A stretch of 64,000 bases of DNA, taken from contig CAVSKO010000002.1 in NCBI GenBank assembly GCA_963728545.1, positions 5,208,001-5,272,000 on the forward strand. The letters are read 5' to 3'. The translations under genes were made by a program, and so were the position numbers. Positions within the stretch are counted from its first letter, which is position 1. Every line of letters begins with the position of its first letter. Source of the DNA: DASUNP01 sp963728545 (lineage in GTDB: Bacteria > Acidobacteriota > Blastocatellia > UBA7656). Below are positions 52,474 to 60,669 of this stretch, one piece after another. The notes under the pieces were generated by a model. It did not search any database. It saw only the letters and a program-made list of their open reading frames with translations, and had not been told where the DNA came from.

Positions 52474-53145
52474 ATGATTAAGGATATAACGGTTAACGCA
52501 AGCTCGCGCGAGGGACTGGGCAAAGGCCCCACGCGTCGGCTGCGGGCGAAAGGGATGATACCGGTTGCCATCTACGGCGAAGGTCAGGAGGCCGTGGCGG
52601 CGGCGGTTAACGCCAGAGAGCTTGCCAACATTCTGCGCAGCGAAACGGGCCATAACACCATATTCAAGGTCGCGTTCGCGGGAGGCAACGGCGGCGCGGA
52701 GCCTGCGACGGTGATCATCAAAGACTTTCAAGTCGATCCGGTCAAGGGCCGCCTGCTGCACGCGGACTTGATGCGGCTGTCGATGACGACGGTCACAACT
52801 GTGAGCGTGCCGGTGGAAATCCTGGGCGAGCCTGTAGGCGTCAAGATGGAAGGCGGCATACTCGAGCTGCAACTGCGCGAGATCGAAGTCGAGTGCTTGC
52901 CCGGCGACATCCCGGACCATTTACAGTTGGACGTTCCGAACATGCACATAGGCGATCATGCTTCGGTGGCGGATTTGATCTATGACCGCGAACGCGTCAA
53001 GGTTCTTGTTGACGAGCACCAGATAGTCGCAGTCGTGCTCGCGCCGCGCCTGGCCGAGGAAGCAGCCCCGACGGCTGAGGAGGCCGAGGCCGCAGCCACG
53101 GGCGAGCCTGAAGTTATAAAGAAGGGCAAGACCGAAGAGGAATAG
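52474..53145 (+). CDS. rplY: 50S ribosomal protein bL25 (CTC/TL5 type)
   Basis: This 223-aa protein has the L25 N-terminal domain that binds 5S rRNA (ASSREGLGKGPTRRLRAKGM, then IPVAIYGEG) and the C-terminal TL5 domain (VPVEILGEPVGVKMEGGILE, then LQLREIEVECLPGDIPDHLQ). An Ala/Glu-rich tail (EEAAPTAEEAEAAATGEPEV) closes it, as in many CTC-type proteins. It lies between prs and pth, the common order. Confidence 0.95.
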   Translation: MIKDITVNASSREGLGKGPTRRLRAKGMIPVAIYGEGQEAVAAAVNARELANILRSETGHNTIFKVAFAGGNGGAEPATVIIKDFQVDPVKGRLLHADLMRLSMTTVTTVSVPVEILGEPVGVKMEGGILELQLREIEVECLPGDIPDHLQLDVPNMHIGDHASVADLIYDRERVKVLVDEHQIVAVVLAPRLAEEAAPTAEEAEAAATGEPEVIKKGKTEEE

Positions 53146-53150
53146 GAGAC

Positions 53151-53190
53151 ATCTGAGATTTCAAATTTCAAATTTGAGATTTCAGATGAG
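53151..53190. repeat. ATTTCAA heptamer hairpin
   Basis: CATCTGAGATTTCAAATTTC faces CAAATTTGAGATTTCAGATG between rplY and pth. The arms pair with a few mismatches. Confidence 0.7.
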
Positions 53191-53199
53191 CCCTGCTGT

Positions 53200-53790
53200 A
53201 TGAAGCTGATAGTCGGGCTTGGAAATCCGGGGCGAGAGTATGAAGCGACGCGTCATAACCTCGGATTCATGCTCATTGACAGGATAATAGAGAGGGCGGG
53301 CGGTCGCCGCCTGCGCGACGAGGCCGGCGCTCGCGTGGCGGAATTGACTTTTGCCGGAGAGCGCGTAGTGGTCGTCAAGCCTCAGACTTTTATGAATCTG
53401 AGCGGCAGCGCGGTTCGCCCTCTGCTCGACCATTACGGTGAAGGCAACCCGGCCAACCTGGTCGTAGCAAGCGACGATGTCGCTTTGCCTTTAGGCATGA
53501 TTCGCGTCCGCCCGCGCGGTTCGGCGGGCGGGCAAAAAGGGCTAAAGTCGATCATCAACCGGCTTGGCACAAACGAATTTGCTCGCATAAGATTGGGCGT
53601 GGGGCCTGATCATCCGGTCGAGAATCTTTCGTCGTTTGTGCTCGCGCCAATACCGAAACGCGAGCGCGACCGGCTTGACCAGATGCTTGACCGCGCGTCC
53701 GACGCCGCAGAAGTTATAATCACGAGTGGCGTAGAACGCGCGATGGCGCTCTTCAACGAGCGCGTTAAAACGGTGACGAATGACGAGTGA
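53200..53790 (+). CDS. pth: peptidyl-tRNA hydrolase
   Basis: This 196-aa protein has the family start LIVGLGNPGREYEATRHNLG with catalytic His19, then VVVKPQTFMNLSGSAVRPLL, VASDDVALPLGMIRVRPRGS and AGGQKGLKSIINRLGTNEFA. The Asn, Asp and His of the active site are kept. It frees tRNA from peptidyl-tRNA dropped by stalled ribosomes. The position after rplY is usual. The stop lies within a GACGAGT repeat strip. Confidence 0.96.
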   Translation: MKLIVGLGNPGREYEATRHNLGFMLIDRIIERAGGRRLRDEAGARVAELTFAGERVVVVKPQTFMNLSGSAVRPLLDHYGEGNPANLVVASDDVALPLGMIRVRPRGSAGGQKGLKSIINRLGTNEFARIRLGVGPDHPVENLSSFVLAPIPKRERDRLDQMLDRASDAAEVIITSGVERAMALFNERVKTVTNDE

Positions 53791-53828
53791 TAAGTGACGA
53801 GCAAAAAGCTCCGACCTGTTACTCATCA
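53774..53828. repeat. GACGAGT/GATAAGT heptamer words
   Basis: GACGAATGACGAGTGATAAG words overlap the end of pth. The facing arm is short (GTTACTCATCA at 53818-53828), so the hairpin is weak. Confidence 0.5.
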
Positions 53829-53893
53829 ATGTTGTTTGAAGAGGTTCTATAGTGAATCTCCTTGCTCTGGCTCCAGTAAGCCAGGGCTAAATC

Positions 53894-53909
53894 GGCTTTT
53901 TCGAAAGCC
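53894..53909 (+). promoter_or_regulatory. rpsF leader hairpin with TTCG loop
   Basis: GGCTTTTTCGAAAGCC is a six-bp stem closed by a TTCG tetraloop, 31 bases before the rpsF start and just 5' of AAAAGGAGG. An S6:S18 autoregulatory site is known in this position in many bacteria, but the defining motif was not verified here. Confidence 0.35.
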
Positions 53910-53939
53910 AAGTTCATCCAAAAGGAGGAAACCTCTCTA

Positions 53940-54383
53940 ATGAGAGTTTATGAAGTGCTTTTTATCATCGCCCCGAATGTAGAAGAGGGCGATATCGATA
54001 CTCTCGTCACTCAATTGAGTGATGTCGCAACCAACCAGGGGGCCCGCATCGCAAAGATAGACCGGATGGGCCGCCGCCGGTTGGCCTACCAGATACAGAA
54101 ATTCAACGAAGGCTATTATGTAGTGTTCACGGTCGAGGGCACGGGCGCGGAGATTGCCGAAATCGAGCGCCGCATGCGCGTTACGGATGCGATCATTCGC
54201 TACATAACTATTCGCATAGACGAAGACCTCAAGCGCGCCGAAAAATTCCGCGCTCGCCGCGCCGCGCACGCTCGCGGCGCATCTGCGTCGGCAGGCGCGG
54301 GAGCAGGTCGCGGTCGCCGCGCCGAGGCTGCAATCAACGTAGAAGAAGATGAAGAAGAAAACGAGGAGGGCGATGAGTTATGA
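53940..54383 (+). CDS. rpsF: 30S ribosomal protein bS6
   Basis: This 147-aa protein has an S6 core of about 95 residues (MRVYEVLFIIAPNVEEGDID, then RRRLAYQIQKFNEGYYVVFT, and IERRMRVTDAIIRYITIRID). A long tail follows: first Arg/Ala/Gly-rich (ARRAAHARGASASAGAGAGR), then very acidic (VEEDEEENEEGDEL). The ribosome binding site AAAAGGAGG is strong. Its stop overlaps rpsR by four bases (ATGA). bS6 binds bS18 and 16S rRNA in the platform. Confidence 0.96.
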   Translation: MRVYEVLFIIAPNVEEGDIDTLVTQLSDVATNQGARIAKIDRMGRRRLAYQIQKFNEGYYVVFTVEGTGAEIAEIERRMRVTDAIIRYITIRIDEDLKRAEKFRARRAAHARGASASAGAGAGRGRRAEAAINVEEDEEENEEGDEL

Positions 54384-54676
54384 GCAGTGATGCAAGAAAC
54401 GAAGGCCGCCGCGACCGCGACGATAGAGGCTCGCGGCAGGGCGGAGGGCAGGGAGGCCGCCGCTTTGTGCGCGCCCGCAAATCGTGCAGATTCTGCGCCG
54501 ACAAGATCGATTATATCGATTATAAGGATTCGCGGATGCTTGGGAGTTACATACCTGAGCGCGGCAAAATTCTGCCTCGCAGAATTTCCGGCACCTGCGC
54601 GCCTCATCAGCGCATGCTCGCCACCGCAATCAAACGCGCTCGCAACGCCGCGCTTCTGCCGTTTGCGACAGACTAA
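54380..54676 (+). CDS. rpsR: 30S ribosomal protein bS18
   Basis: This 98-aa protein has the core CRFCADKIDYIDYKDSRMLG, then ISGTCAPHQRMLATAIKRAR. The Cys residues (C-x-x-C, then C and H) suggest a zinc-binding C+ form. An Arg/Gly/Asp-rich N-terminal extension of about 28 residues (RRDRDDRGSRQGGGQGGRR) precedes the core. It is translationally coupled to rpsF. Confidence 0.96.
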   Translation: MSSDARNEGRRDRDDRGSRQGGGQGGRRFVRARKSCRFCADKIDYIDYKDSRMLGSYIPERGKILPRRISGTCAPHQRMLATAIKRARNAALLPFATD

Positions 54677-54680
54677 TCGA

Positions 54681-54757
54681 TTTGGATTTTGGATTTTGGA
54701 TTCTCACAATTAATAGAGAAGCTGAAATCTAAAATCCAAAATCTAAAATCCAAAATT
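54681..54757. repeat. AAATCCA heptamer hairpin
   Basis: TTTGGATTTTGGATTTTGGA (from 54681) faces AAATCTAAAATCCAAAATCT words (from 54725) between rpsR and rplI. It probably lets transcription through, as these genes form one block. Confidence 0.85.
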
Positions 54758-54773
54758 GAACGGGGATTTATCA

Positions 54774-55397
54774 ATGGCACACATGGATGTATTGCTTCGT
54801 GAGGATGTAGAACACCTTGGCCATCGCGGCGATGTGGTTAAAGTGCGCGCTGGCTACGGTCGGAATTATCTGTTGCCGCAGGGGCTGGCGATTAAAGCCA
54901 CTACGGGCAACAAGCGAATGATCGATGAGCAGCGGCGCGTGCTGGCAAAGCGCGAGCAGCGCGAGCGCGTCTCGGCACAGGGCGAAGCCGAAAAACTCGA
55001 CGGGCTTGAGATTCGCTTTGATCGCAGAGTGGGCGAGCACGGCATTCTTTACGGCTCGGTGACGGCCCTCGACGTCGCAGAGGCGCTCAAGGAGCGCGGC
55101 TACACGGTCGAGCGCCGGAGGATAGGGTTGCGCGATCACATCAAAGAGGTGGGCGATTACGATATAGTCATCAAGCTGCACCGCGATGTCACGCCGACCA
55201 TAAAAGTTCGCGTGCGCAAGGAAGGAGCGCCGGACGAGCTTGAAGTCGCAAAGACTGAACCCTCAGAAGCGGCTCCGGCAGCCGCTTCCACCGATGTGAC
55301 GGAGACGGCCGCGCCAGCCGCGGCAGAGGAAAGCTCGACCGAATCGCCCGAGGCATCACCTGACGCCGAAGGCGAGGCTGAGTCCAAAGAAGAATAG
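54774..55397 (+). CDS. rplI: 50S ribosomal protein bL9
   Basis: This 207-aa protein has an L9 core (DVLLREDVEHLGHRGDVVKV, then RAGYGRNYLLPQGLAIKATT, and the C-terminal domain with LYGSVTALDVAEALKERGYT). An Ala/Glu/Ser-rich tail of about 55 residues (SEAAPAAASTDVTETAAPAA) extends it well past the usual 150. ATG at 54774 is used; another at 54783 is possible. The rpsF-rpsR-rplI-dnaB order is conserved in many bacteria. Confidence 0.95.
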   Translation: MAHMDVLLREDVEHLGHRGDVVKVRAGYGRNYLLPQGLAIKATTGNKRMIDEQRRVLAKREQRERVSAQGEAEKLDGLEIRFDRRVGEHGILYGSVTALDVAEALKERGYTVERRRIGLRDHIKEVGDYDIVIKLHRDVTPTIKVRVRKEGAPDELEVAKTEPSEAAPAAASTDVTETAAPAAAEESSTESPEASPDAEGEAESKEE

Positions 55398-55424
55398 TTT
55401 TGGCGGTATTTGAAAAGCGTGTTG

Positions 55425-55456
55425 AGGACGAAAAAGAAATATTTCTTTTTCGTCCT
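55425..55456 (+). terminator. 32-bp perfect palindrome after rplI
   Basis: AGGACGAAAAAGAAAT and its exact complement meet without a loop, just after rplI. The U-rich 3' half (ATTTCTTTTTCG) makes it a plausible bidirectional terminator between the ribosomal genes and dnaB. Confidence 0.7.
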
Positions 55457-55521
55457 TATCTTTGCGCGTTGTCGCTTTTTAATCTGCTAGACTCGCCCTG
55501 CGGGTCTTTGGTAATATCGGC

Positions 55522-55549
55522 GCGGAATGCTGAGGGCGCAGCATTCCGC
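55522..55549 (+). promoter_or_regulatory. stem-loop upstream of dnaB
   Basis: GCGGAATGCT (55522-55531) pairs perfectly with AGCATTCCGC (55540-55549) over an eight-base loop, followed by TTTCCATTTTTC. It could be a second terminator or a leader structure. Confidence 0.5.
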
Positions 55550-55621
55550 TTTCCATTTTTCGCAGGTCGTCTCTTTTTCAATCATCACTTCCCAGGGAAC
55601 AGACCATAAGGAATTAACTAC

Positions 55622-58012
55622 ATGACGCGACCGGCCTCCGGCGACCCCTTTTTCGAGAAAGGGCTTCCGTCGAACCCAGAGGCAGAGCGCTCGATACTCG
55701 GCGCAATACTGCTGGACAACACGGTCTGCAACCAGGCCATAGAGCTTTTGCGTCGCGAAGACTTCTTCTTAGATTCACACCGCCGCATCTACGACAAGAT
55801 GGTTGCGCTCACCGAGCGCGGCATGCCCATAGACCTCATCACGCTTACGGACGAACTCAGACGCGCGGCAGAGTTCGAGCAGATAGGAGGCGCGACTTAC
55901 ATCGCCTCGTTGATTGATGGCGTGCCCCGCACGGACACGATTGAGCACTACGCAAAGATCGTCAAACAAAAAGCTATGTTGAGGCGGTTGATCACGGCTT
56001 CGAATCAGATCATAGCCCGCGCCTTTGATGAAGAAGACGACCCGGACATCATAATAGACCAGGCCGAGCAGATGATCTTCCAGATAGCCGAAGATCGCGT
56101 GCGCCAGGGCTTTCAGTACATAGGCGATGTCGCGCAACGCCGCCTTGAGCAGATAGAGCAGATGGCCGGTCGCCCCGAAATGATAACGGGCGTGCCGACG
56201 GGGTTCACCGATTTCGACCAGATGACATCGGGACTACAGCGCCAGGATTTGATAATCATCGCCGCTCGCCCGTCAATGGGAAAGGCGCAGCCTCTGGATG
56301 CGAAAGTGCTTACCGAAACGGGCTGGAAAAGTATGGGCGAGATTGAAGCGGGCGACGACCTCGCCTCGCTCGACGGACGCCCCTCGACTGTCATCGGCGT
56401 ATTTCCGCAGGGCGTAAAACAGATTTACAAAGTGACCTTCTCCGACGGGCGCGCGACCGAAGCGTGCGGAGAGCATCTGTGGCGAGTCCATTATCGCGGC
56501 TGGCCTGACCCGAGGGTGCTGACCACAGAAGAAGTAGCAAAGCTGCTCAACCGTAAGCGATACCGAAAGCGACTTTGGATAGACCTGTTCACGGGCGATT
56601 TCGGGCACAGCGAACCGCTGCCCATAGAGCCGTGGGTACTTGGCGTGTTGATTGGCGAAGGCGATTTCAACTCTTTAAGGGTCTCGACCGCAAGCGACCT
56701 GATCTTGAGCCGAATGGCTACAGACCTGGGGCAAGAGTTCACGCTCCGTCATGCCGAAAGGTATGATTATCGGCTAGTGCAAACGGCGGGGCGCCGCCGT
56801 CCGGGCCGCTACGGCGTAGGGCCGAACCCGTTGAAAGAAGAGTTGAAAATCCTGGGGCTGTGGGGCAGACGGAGCGAAAGCAAATTCGTACCGACAGTTT
56901 ATAAAACCGCGCGCCGCGCCGTGAGGCTTGCGATGCTTCAAGGGCTGCTTGACGCCGACGGCTGGGTCGAGCGAACCGGCTCGGTGAGGTTCGCAACCTC
57001 AAGCGAGAGGCTTGCGGATGATGTTGTCGAGCTTGCGCGCTCGCTCGGAGGCTGGGCGACTAAGAAGACTAAGCGGGCGGTCTATACTTACAACGGCGAG
57101 CGCAGGCAGGGCCTACCCTCTTTCGTCGTCAATATCGCCCATCCGGAGCCTCAAAGCCTTTTCACGCTGCCTCAAAAACGCGCGCGCGCGGCAAGAGCGC
57201 GGCGCAAGATGCCCGTGTTCGTGTCGATTGAGCCTGTTCGACAGACGGAAGCGCGATGCATCGCGGTCACTCATCCGACGCAACTCTACATCACAGATGA
57301 ATATGTCGTGACGCACAACACAGCGCTCGCTCTAAACATGGCGCAGTACGCCGCGAAGAACGGGCATACCATAGGCATCTTCAGCCTTGAGATGTCTGCC
57401 GAGCAGTTAGTATCGCGGTTGCTTTGCTCTGAAGCTCGCGTCGATGCGCACCGGCTGAGGACCGGCTATCTCAACCGCGAAGAGTGGGCCAGGCTCGCTG
57501 ACGCCCTGCGCCGACTGACCGAGACACAGATATACATAGACGACACGGCCGGGGTCGGCGTGCTTGAGATGCGGGCGAAGACGCGGCGGCTTAAAGCCGA
57601 GCGCGGCCTCGATATGTTGATTATCGATTATCTTCAGTTGATGTCTGGGCGCGGGCGCATAGAATCGCGACAGCAAGAGGTCTCGCAAATATCGCGCGAC
57701 CTCAAAGGGCTTGCAAAGGAATTGGACGTGCCGGTGATAGCGCTTTCGCAGTTGTCGCGCGCGCCGGAAACCAGGAGCGAGCACAAGCCACAGTTGAGTG
57801 ATCTCAGAGAATCGGGAGCTATAGAACAAGACGCGGACGTCGTATGTTTTATCTACCGCGAAGAGGTATACAATCAAACAGAAGAGAATCAAGGCAAAGC
57901 GGAGTTGATTATTGCCAAGCAGCGCAACGGGCCGACGGGATCAGTTCCGATTGCATTTCTTAAGCAATTTACGCGCTTTGAAAATTTATTGCTTGATGAT
58001 CGTATGATGTGA
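55622..58012 (+). CDS. dnaB: replicative DNA helicase DnaB with an intein
   Basis: The 796-aa frame holds a 451-aa DnaB and a 345-aa intein. The N-terminal domain begins NPEAERSILGAILLDNTVCN, and the linker runs to GVPTGFTDFDQMTSGLQRQD. The intein splits the Walker A motif after RPSMGK (Lys221). The helicase resumes at Thr567 with TALALNMAQYAAKNGHTIGI, then FSLEMSAEQLVSRLLCSEAR, Walker B MLIIDYLQLM and IALSQLSRAPE. DnaB unwinds DNA at the replication fork as a hexamer; splicing should be needed for activity since the ATP site is interrupted. It precedes alr by 50 bases. Confidence 0.97.
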   Translation: MTRPASGDPFFEKGLPSNPEAERSILGAILLDNTVCNQAIELLRREDFFLDSHRRIYDKMVALTERGMPIDLITLTDELRRAAEFEQIGGATYIASLIDGVPRTDTIEHYAKIVKQKAMLRRLITASNQIIARAFDEEDDPDIIIDQAEQMIFQIAEDRVRQGFQYIGDVAQRRLEQIEQMAGRPEMITGVPTGFTDFDQMTSGLQRQDLIIIAARPSMGKAQPLDAKVLTETGWKSMGEIEAGDDLASLDGRPSTVIGVFPQGVKQIYKVTFSDGRATEACGEHLWRVHYRGWPDPRVLTTEEVAKLLNRKRYRKRLWIDLFTGDFGHSEPLPIEPWVLGVLIGEGDFNSLRVSTASDLILSRMATDLGQEFTLRHAERYDYRLVQTAGRRRPGRYGVGPNPLKEELKILGLWGRRSESKFVPTVYKTARRAVRLAMLQGLLDADGWVERTGSVRFATSSERLADDVVELARSLGGWATKKTKRAVYTYNGERRQGLPSFVVNIAHPEPQSLFTLPQKRARAARARRKMPVFVSIEPVRQTEARCIAVTHPTQLYITDEYVVTHNTALALNMAQYAAKNGHTIGIFSLEMSAEQLVSRLLCSEARVDAHRLRTGYLNREEWARLADALRRLTETQIYIDDTAGVGVLEMRAKTRRLKAERGLDMLIIDYLQLMSGRGRIESRQQEVSQISRDLKGLAKELDVPVIALSQLSRAPETRSEHKPQLSDLRESGAIEQDADVVCFIYREEVYNQTEENQGKAELIIAKQRNGPTGSVPIAFLKQFTRFENLLLDDRMM
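56285..57319 (+). mobile_element. class 3 intein with LAGLIDADG endonuclease
   Basis: The intein spans residues 222-566 of the DnaB frame. Its first residue is Ala (AQPLDAKVLTETGWKSMGEI), so the usual Cys/Ser1 nucleophile is missing. The class 3 W-C-T set is present: Trp287 in EHLWRV (block B), Cys546 in EARCIAV (block F) and Thr567 as the first extein residue after THN566. LAGLIDADG motifs are LGVLIGEGDF (340-349) and LQGLLDADG (439-447), so homing may still be possible. The site in the P-loop is a known DnaB intein site. Confidence 0.93.
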
Positions 58013-58062
58013 TCTGGTTCTCAGAGTTTGCGAGCAGATTCGTCTTCTTAATTCATTGCTCC

Positions 58063-59217
58063 ATGGACAACGATTTAATTACTCATACGATTTCATATCA
58101 TTATCGGCCGACCTGGGCCGAGATCAAGCTGGATAATCTCGTTCACAACTTTCGCATAATGAAAGAAGCGGTCGGCCCGCAGGTCGCCATCATGGCAGCG
58201 GTGAAGGCCGATGCTTATGGTCACGGCGCGACGGAATGCGCGCTTGCGCTCGAACAGGCGGGCGCGCAGTGGTTCGGCGTCGCCCTGGTCGAAGAAGGGA
58301 TTGAGCTTAGACGGGCCGGAATCACTCGCCCCATCCTCTGCCTCGGCGGTTTTTGGGAAAATCAGGAAAGTTTACTGATCGCGCACGACCTCACGCCGGT
58401 TATCTACAGCCTCGACCGTCTTGCGCGGCTCGACGGCTTTGATCGCCAGATCAATTATCATCTGAAAATCGATACGGGGATGGGCCGTCTCGGAGTGCCT
58501 TACTCGGAGTTGGGCGCGTTTTTGGACGGCGCGGCTCGATTTAAAAATGCGAAGCTCGACGGCGTGATGACACATTTTGCTTCGGCGGACGATCCCGACA
58601 AAGTCGACTTTACTCGCCGCCAGGCGCAAGCTTTTGAAAACGCGGTCGAGCAGGTGCGCGCGCGCGGCCACTCGCCGCGTTGGATTCATCAGGCAAACAG
58701 CGCCGGAACGCACGCTCTTGCTAAGGGTCCGGCTAATCTTGTACGGCTCGGGGGCGTGCTTTACGGGCTGTGGCGAGACGTGACTAACCCGTCTATACGG
58801 CCGCTCGACTGGCGGGCGGTCCTCTCACTCCACACGCGAATAATCTTCTTAAAATCGGTCCCCGCGGGCGCTCCGCTCGGATACGGCTGCACGTTTGTGA
58901 CCCGCCGCGAGAGCCGCATAGCCACGCTCGCAATCGGCTACGAAGACGGGCTGAGGCGGGCGCTTTCAAACTGCGGCCAGGTCCTGATTCGCGGCAGTCT
59001 CGCCCCCATAGTCGGGCGGATCAGCATGGACCTGACCATAGTCGATGTCACCGAGATTGAGGGCGCTGAGTGCGGCGATGAAGTCGTGCTGATCGGTCGC
59101 CAGGGCGAGTCCGAAATCACCGCCGAAGACCTGGCCGAAAGCGCCGGGACGATCTCCTACGAAGTGACGTGCGGGATCAGCCGCCGCGTGCCACGCATCT
59201 ACATCAGGGACCACTGA
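58063..59217 (+). CDS. alr: alanine racemase
   Basis: This 384-aa PLP enzyme has the cofactor Lys48 in MAAVKADAYGHGATECALAL, WAEIKLDNLVHNFRIMKEAV before it, LKIDTGMGRLGV, the catalytic Tyr region GAPLGYGCTFVTRRESRIAT, and the late GRISMDLTIVDVTEIEGAEC. It makes D-alanine for peptidoglycan. ATG at 58063 is chosen because a longer reading overlaps the end of dnaB and adds unrelated residues. dnaB-alr is a common bacterial gene pair. Confidence 0.95.
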   Translation: MDNDLITHTISYHYRPTWAEIKLDNLVHNFRIMKEAVGPQVAIMAAVKADAYGHGATECALALEQAGAQWFGVALVEEGIELRRAGITRPILCLGGFWENQESLLIAHDLTPVIYSLDRLARLDGFDRQINYHLKIDTGMGRLGVPYSELGAFLDGAARFKNAKLDGVMTHFASADDPDKVDFTRRQAQAFENAVEQVRARGHSPRWIHQANSAGTHALAKGPANLVRLGGVLYGLWRDVTNPSIRPLDWRAVLSLHTRIIFLKSVPAGAPLGYGCTFVTRRESRIATLAIGYEDGLRRALSNCGQVLIRGSLAPIVGRISMDLTIVDVTEIEGAECGDEVVLIGRQGESEITAEDLAESAGTISYEVTCGISRRVPRIYIRDH

Positions 59218-59233
59218 CAACTGTTTTTGTAGC

Positions 59234-59261
59234 TTGCCCTTGCAGGATTTTCAGCTATAAT
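59234..59261 (+). promoter_or_regulatory. promoter before the palmitoyltransferase-like gene
   Basis: TTGCCC (59234-59239) and a perfect TATAAT (59256-59261) are separated by 16 bases. The next gene starts 93 bases beyond. Confidence 0.55.
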
Positions 59262-59353
59262 ACCCCGCATCGCAGGGAAGCGCAGATTGATTGGCAGGGT
59301 CCCTCTTGGGTGAGCACTAACACGGACGGGTTTATCGAGCGAGGAATTCAAAT

Positions 59354-60568
59354 ATGCAGCAGCAGTCGCGCGTAGCCGCGAAAGACATATTGGAGAAAGC
59401 CGCAGCCTTCACGAAGGCCGAAGAGTTCCGGCGGGCAGGGCTTTATCCCTACTTTACGGAGTTCTCAAGCGGCGCGGATTCCGGCGAAGCCGAGGTTATG
59501 ATGGGCGACCGCCGGATCCTTATGTTCGGCTCTAATAATTATCTGGGTCTGACGACTAACCCGGAAGTTAAAGCTGCTGCAAAAGAGGCCGTAGACCTAT
59601 ACGGCACGGGCTGTTCAGGCTCTCGCATGCTCAACGGGACTATGGATCTGCACGTGCGGCTCGAAGATCGGCTTGCCCGCTTTATGAATCGCGAGGCCGC
59701 GTTGGTCTTCGGCACGGGCTTTCAGACCAATCTGGGCGCCTTATCGACGGTCGCTCAAAAAGGCGATGTTATCATTGCTGACCGCAATATTCACGCTTCT
59801 ATACTGGACGGCTGTCTGGCATCGTTTGCGCGGACTACCAGGTTCCGCCACAACGATATGGAAGACCTTGAAAAAGTGCTTGCCGGCCTTCAACCGGACG
59901 AAGGGCGTTTGATCGTGGTAGACGGCGTTTTTTCGATGGAGGGCGACACGGCCAACCTGCCCGAAATCGTCCGACTCGCGCGCAACTACAACGCCCGAAT
60001 CTACGTCGATGAGGCCCACGCCATAGGCGTGCTTGGCCGCAACGGGCGCGGAACAGCCGAGCATTACGCAGTTGAGCGAGACGTCAATATAGTGATGGGG
60101 ACGTTCTCAAAGTCGTTCGCCTCTATCGGCGGATTCGTGGCCGCCCGCCGAGACGTCATAGAATACATCAAGCACCACAGCCGCGCCTTTGTCTATTCCG
60201 CTTCACTCGCGCCGGCAAACGCGGCGGCTGTGCTTAAAGCCATAGAGATAATCGAGCGCGAGCCGGAGCGCCGCCACCGCCTGCTCGATATGGCCGGCAA
60301 GCTTCGCCGAGAGCTTTTGAGATTGGGCTTCCGACTGCTGGACGGCGTCACCCCGGTTATTCCAGTCGTCGTCAACGACGAAGTTCTGGTTTGCCGTTTC
60401 TTTTGGGAGTTGATGGGCGAGGGCATATACACAAATCCTGTGCTTGCGCCCGCCGTGTCGCACAGCCTGGTCCGCATAAGCTGCATGGCCACGCACACGG
60501 AAGAGCATGCCGAGCGCTTGCTCGAATCAATGTATAGAATAGGCAAGCGGCTGGAACTGATAAATTAA
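59354..60568 (+). CDS. serine palmitoyltransferase-like alpha-oxoamine synthase
   Basis: This 404-aa PLP enzyme of the alpha-oxoamine synthase family has FGSNNYLGLTTNPEVKAAAK, GTGCSGSRMLNGTMDLHVRL, the PLP-stacking region NIHASILDG, IYVDEAHAIGVLG (Asp219, His222), and the PLP Lys253 in GTFSKSFASIGG. The segment with SRMLNGT is like Bacteroidetes-type serine palmitoyltransferases; 2-amino-3-ketobutyrate ligase or 8-amino-7-oxononanoate synthase are less likely. A ketosynthase and an acyl carrier protein follow on the same strand, which suggests an acyl-ACP donor and a sphingoid-type product. This pathway reading is inference. Confidence 0.72.
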   Translation: MQQQSRVAAKDILEKAAAFTKAEEFRRAGLYPYFTEFSSGADSGEAEVMMGDRRILMFGSNNYLGLTTNPEVKAAAKEAVDLYGTGCSGSRMLNGTMDLHVRLEDRLARFMNREAALVFGTGFQTNLGALSTVAQKGDVIIADRNIHASILDGCLASFARTTRFRHNDMEDLEKVLAGLQPDEGRLIVVDGVFSMEGDTANLPEIVRLARNYNARIYVDEAHAIGVLGRNGRGTAEHYAVERDVNIVMGTFSKSFASIGGFVAARRDVIEYIKHHSRAFVYSASLAPANAAAVLKAIEIIEREPERRHRLLDMAGKLRRELLRLGFRLLDGVTPVIPVVVNDEVLVCRFFWELMGEGIYTNPVLAPAVSHSLVRISCMATHTEEHAERLLESMYRIGKRLELIN

Positions 60569-60661
60569 GGATGAGGGATGAGGGATGAAGGATGAAAAAG
60601 ATTTGAAATCTCCAGGCTGAGACTTCTTATTCCTTTTCATCCCTCATCCTTCATCCCTCAT
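60568..60661. repeat. GGATGAG heptamer hairpin
   Basis: AGGATGAGGGATGAGGGATG words (60568-60600) pair with CCTTTTCATCCCTCATCCTT words (60632-60661). The loop holds ATTTGAAATC. It separates the synthase and fabF genes and ends nine bases before the fabF ATG. Confidence 0.85.
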
Positions 60662-60669
60662 ATTTTAGT

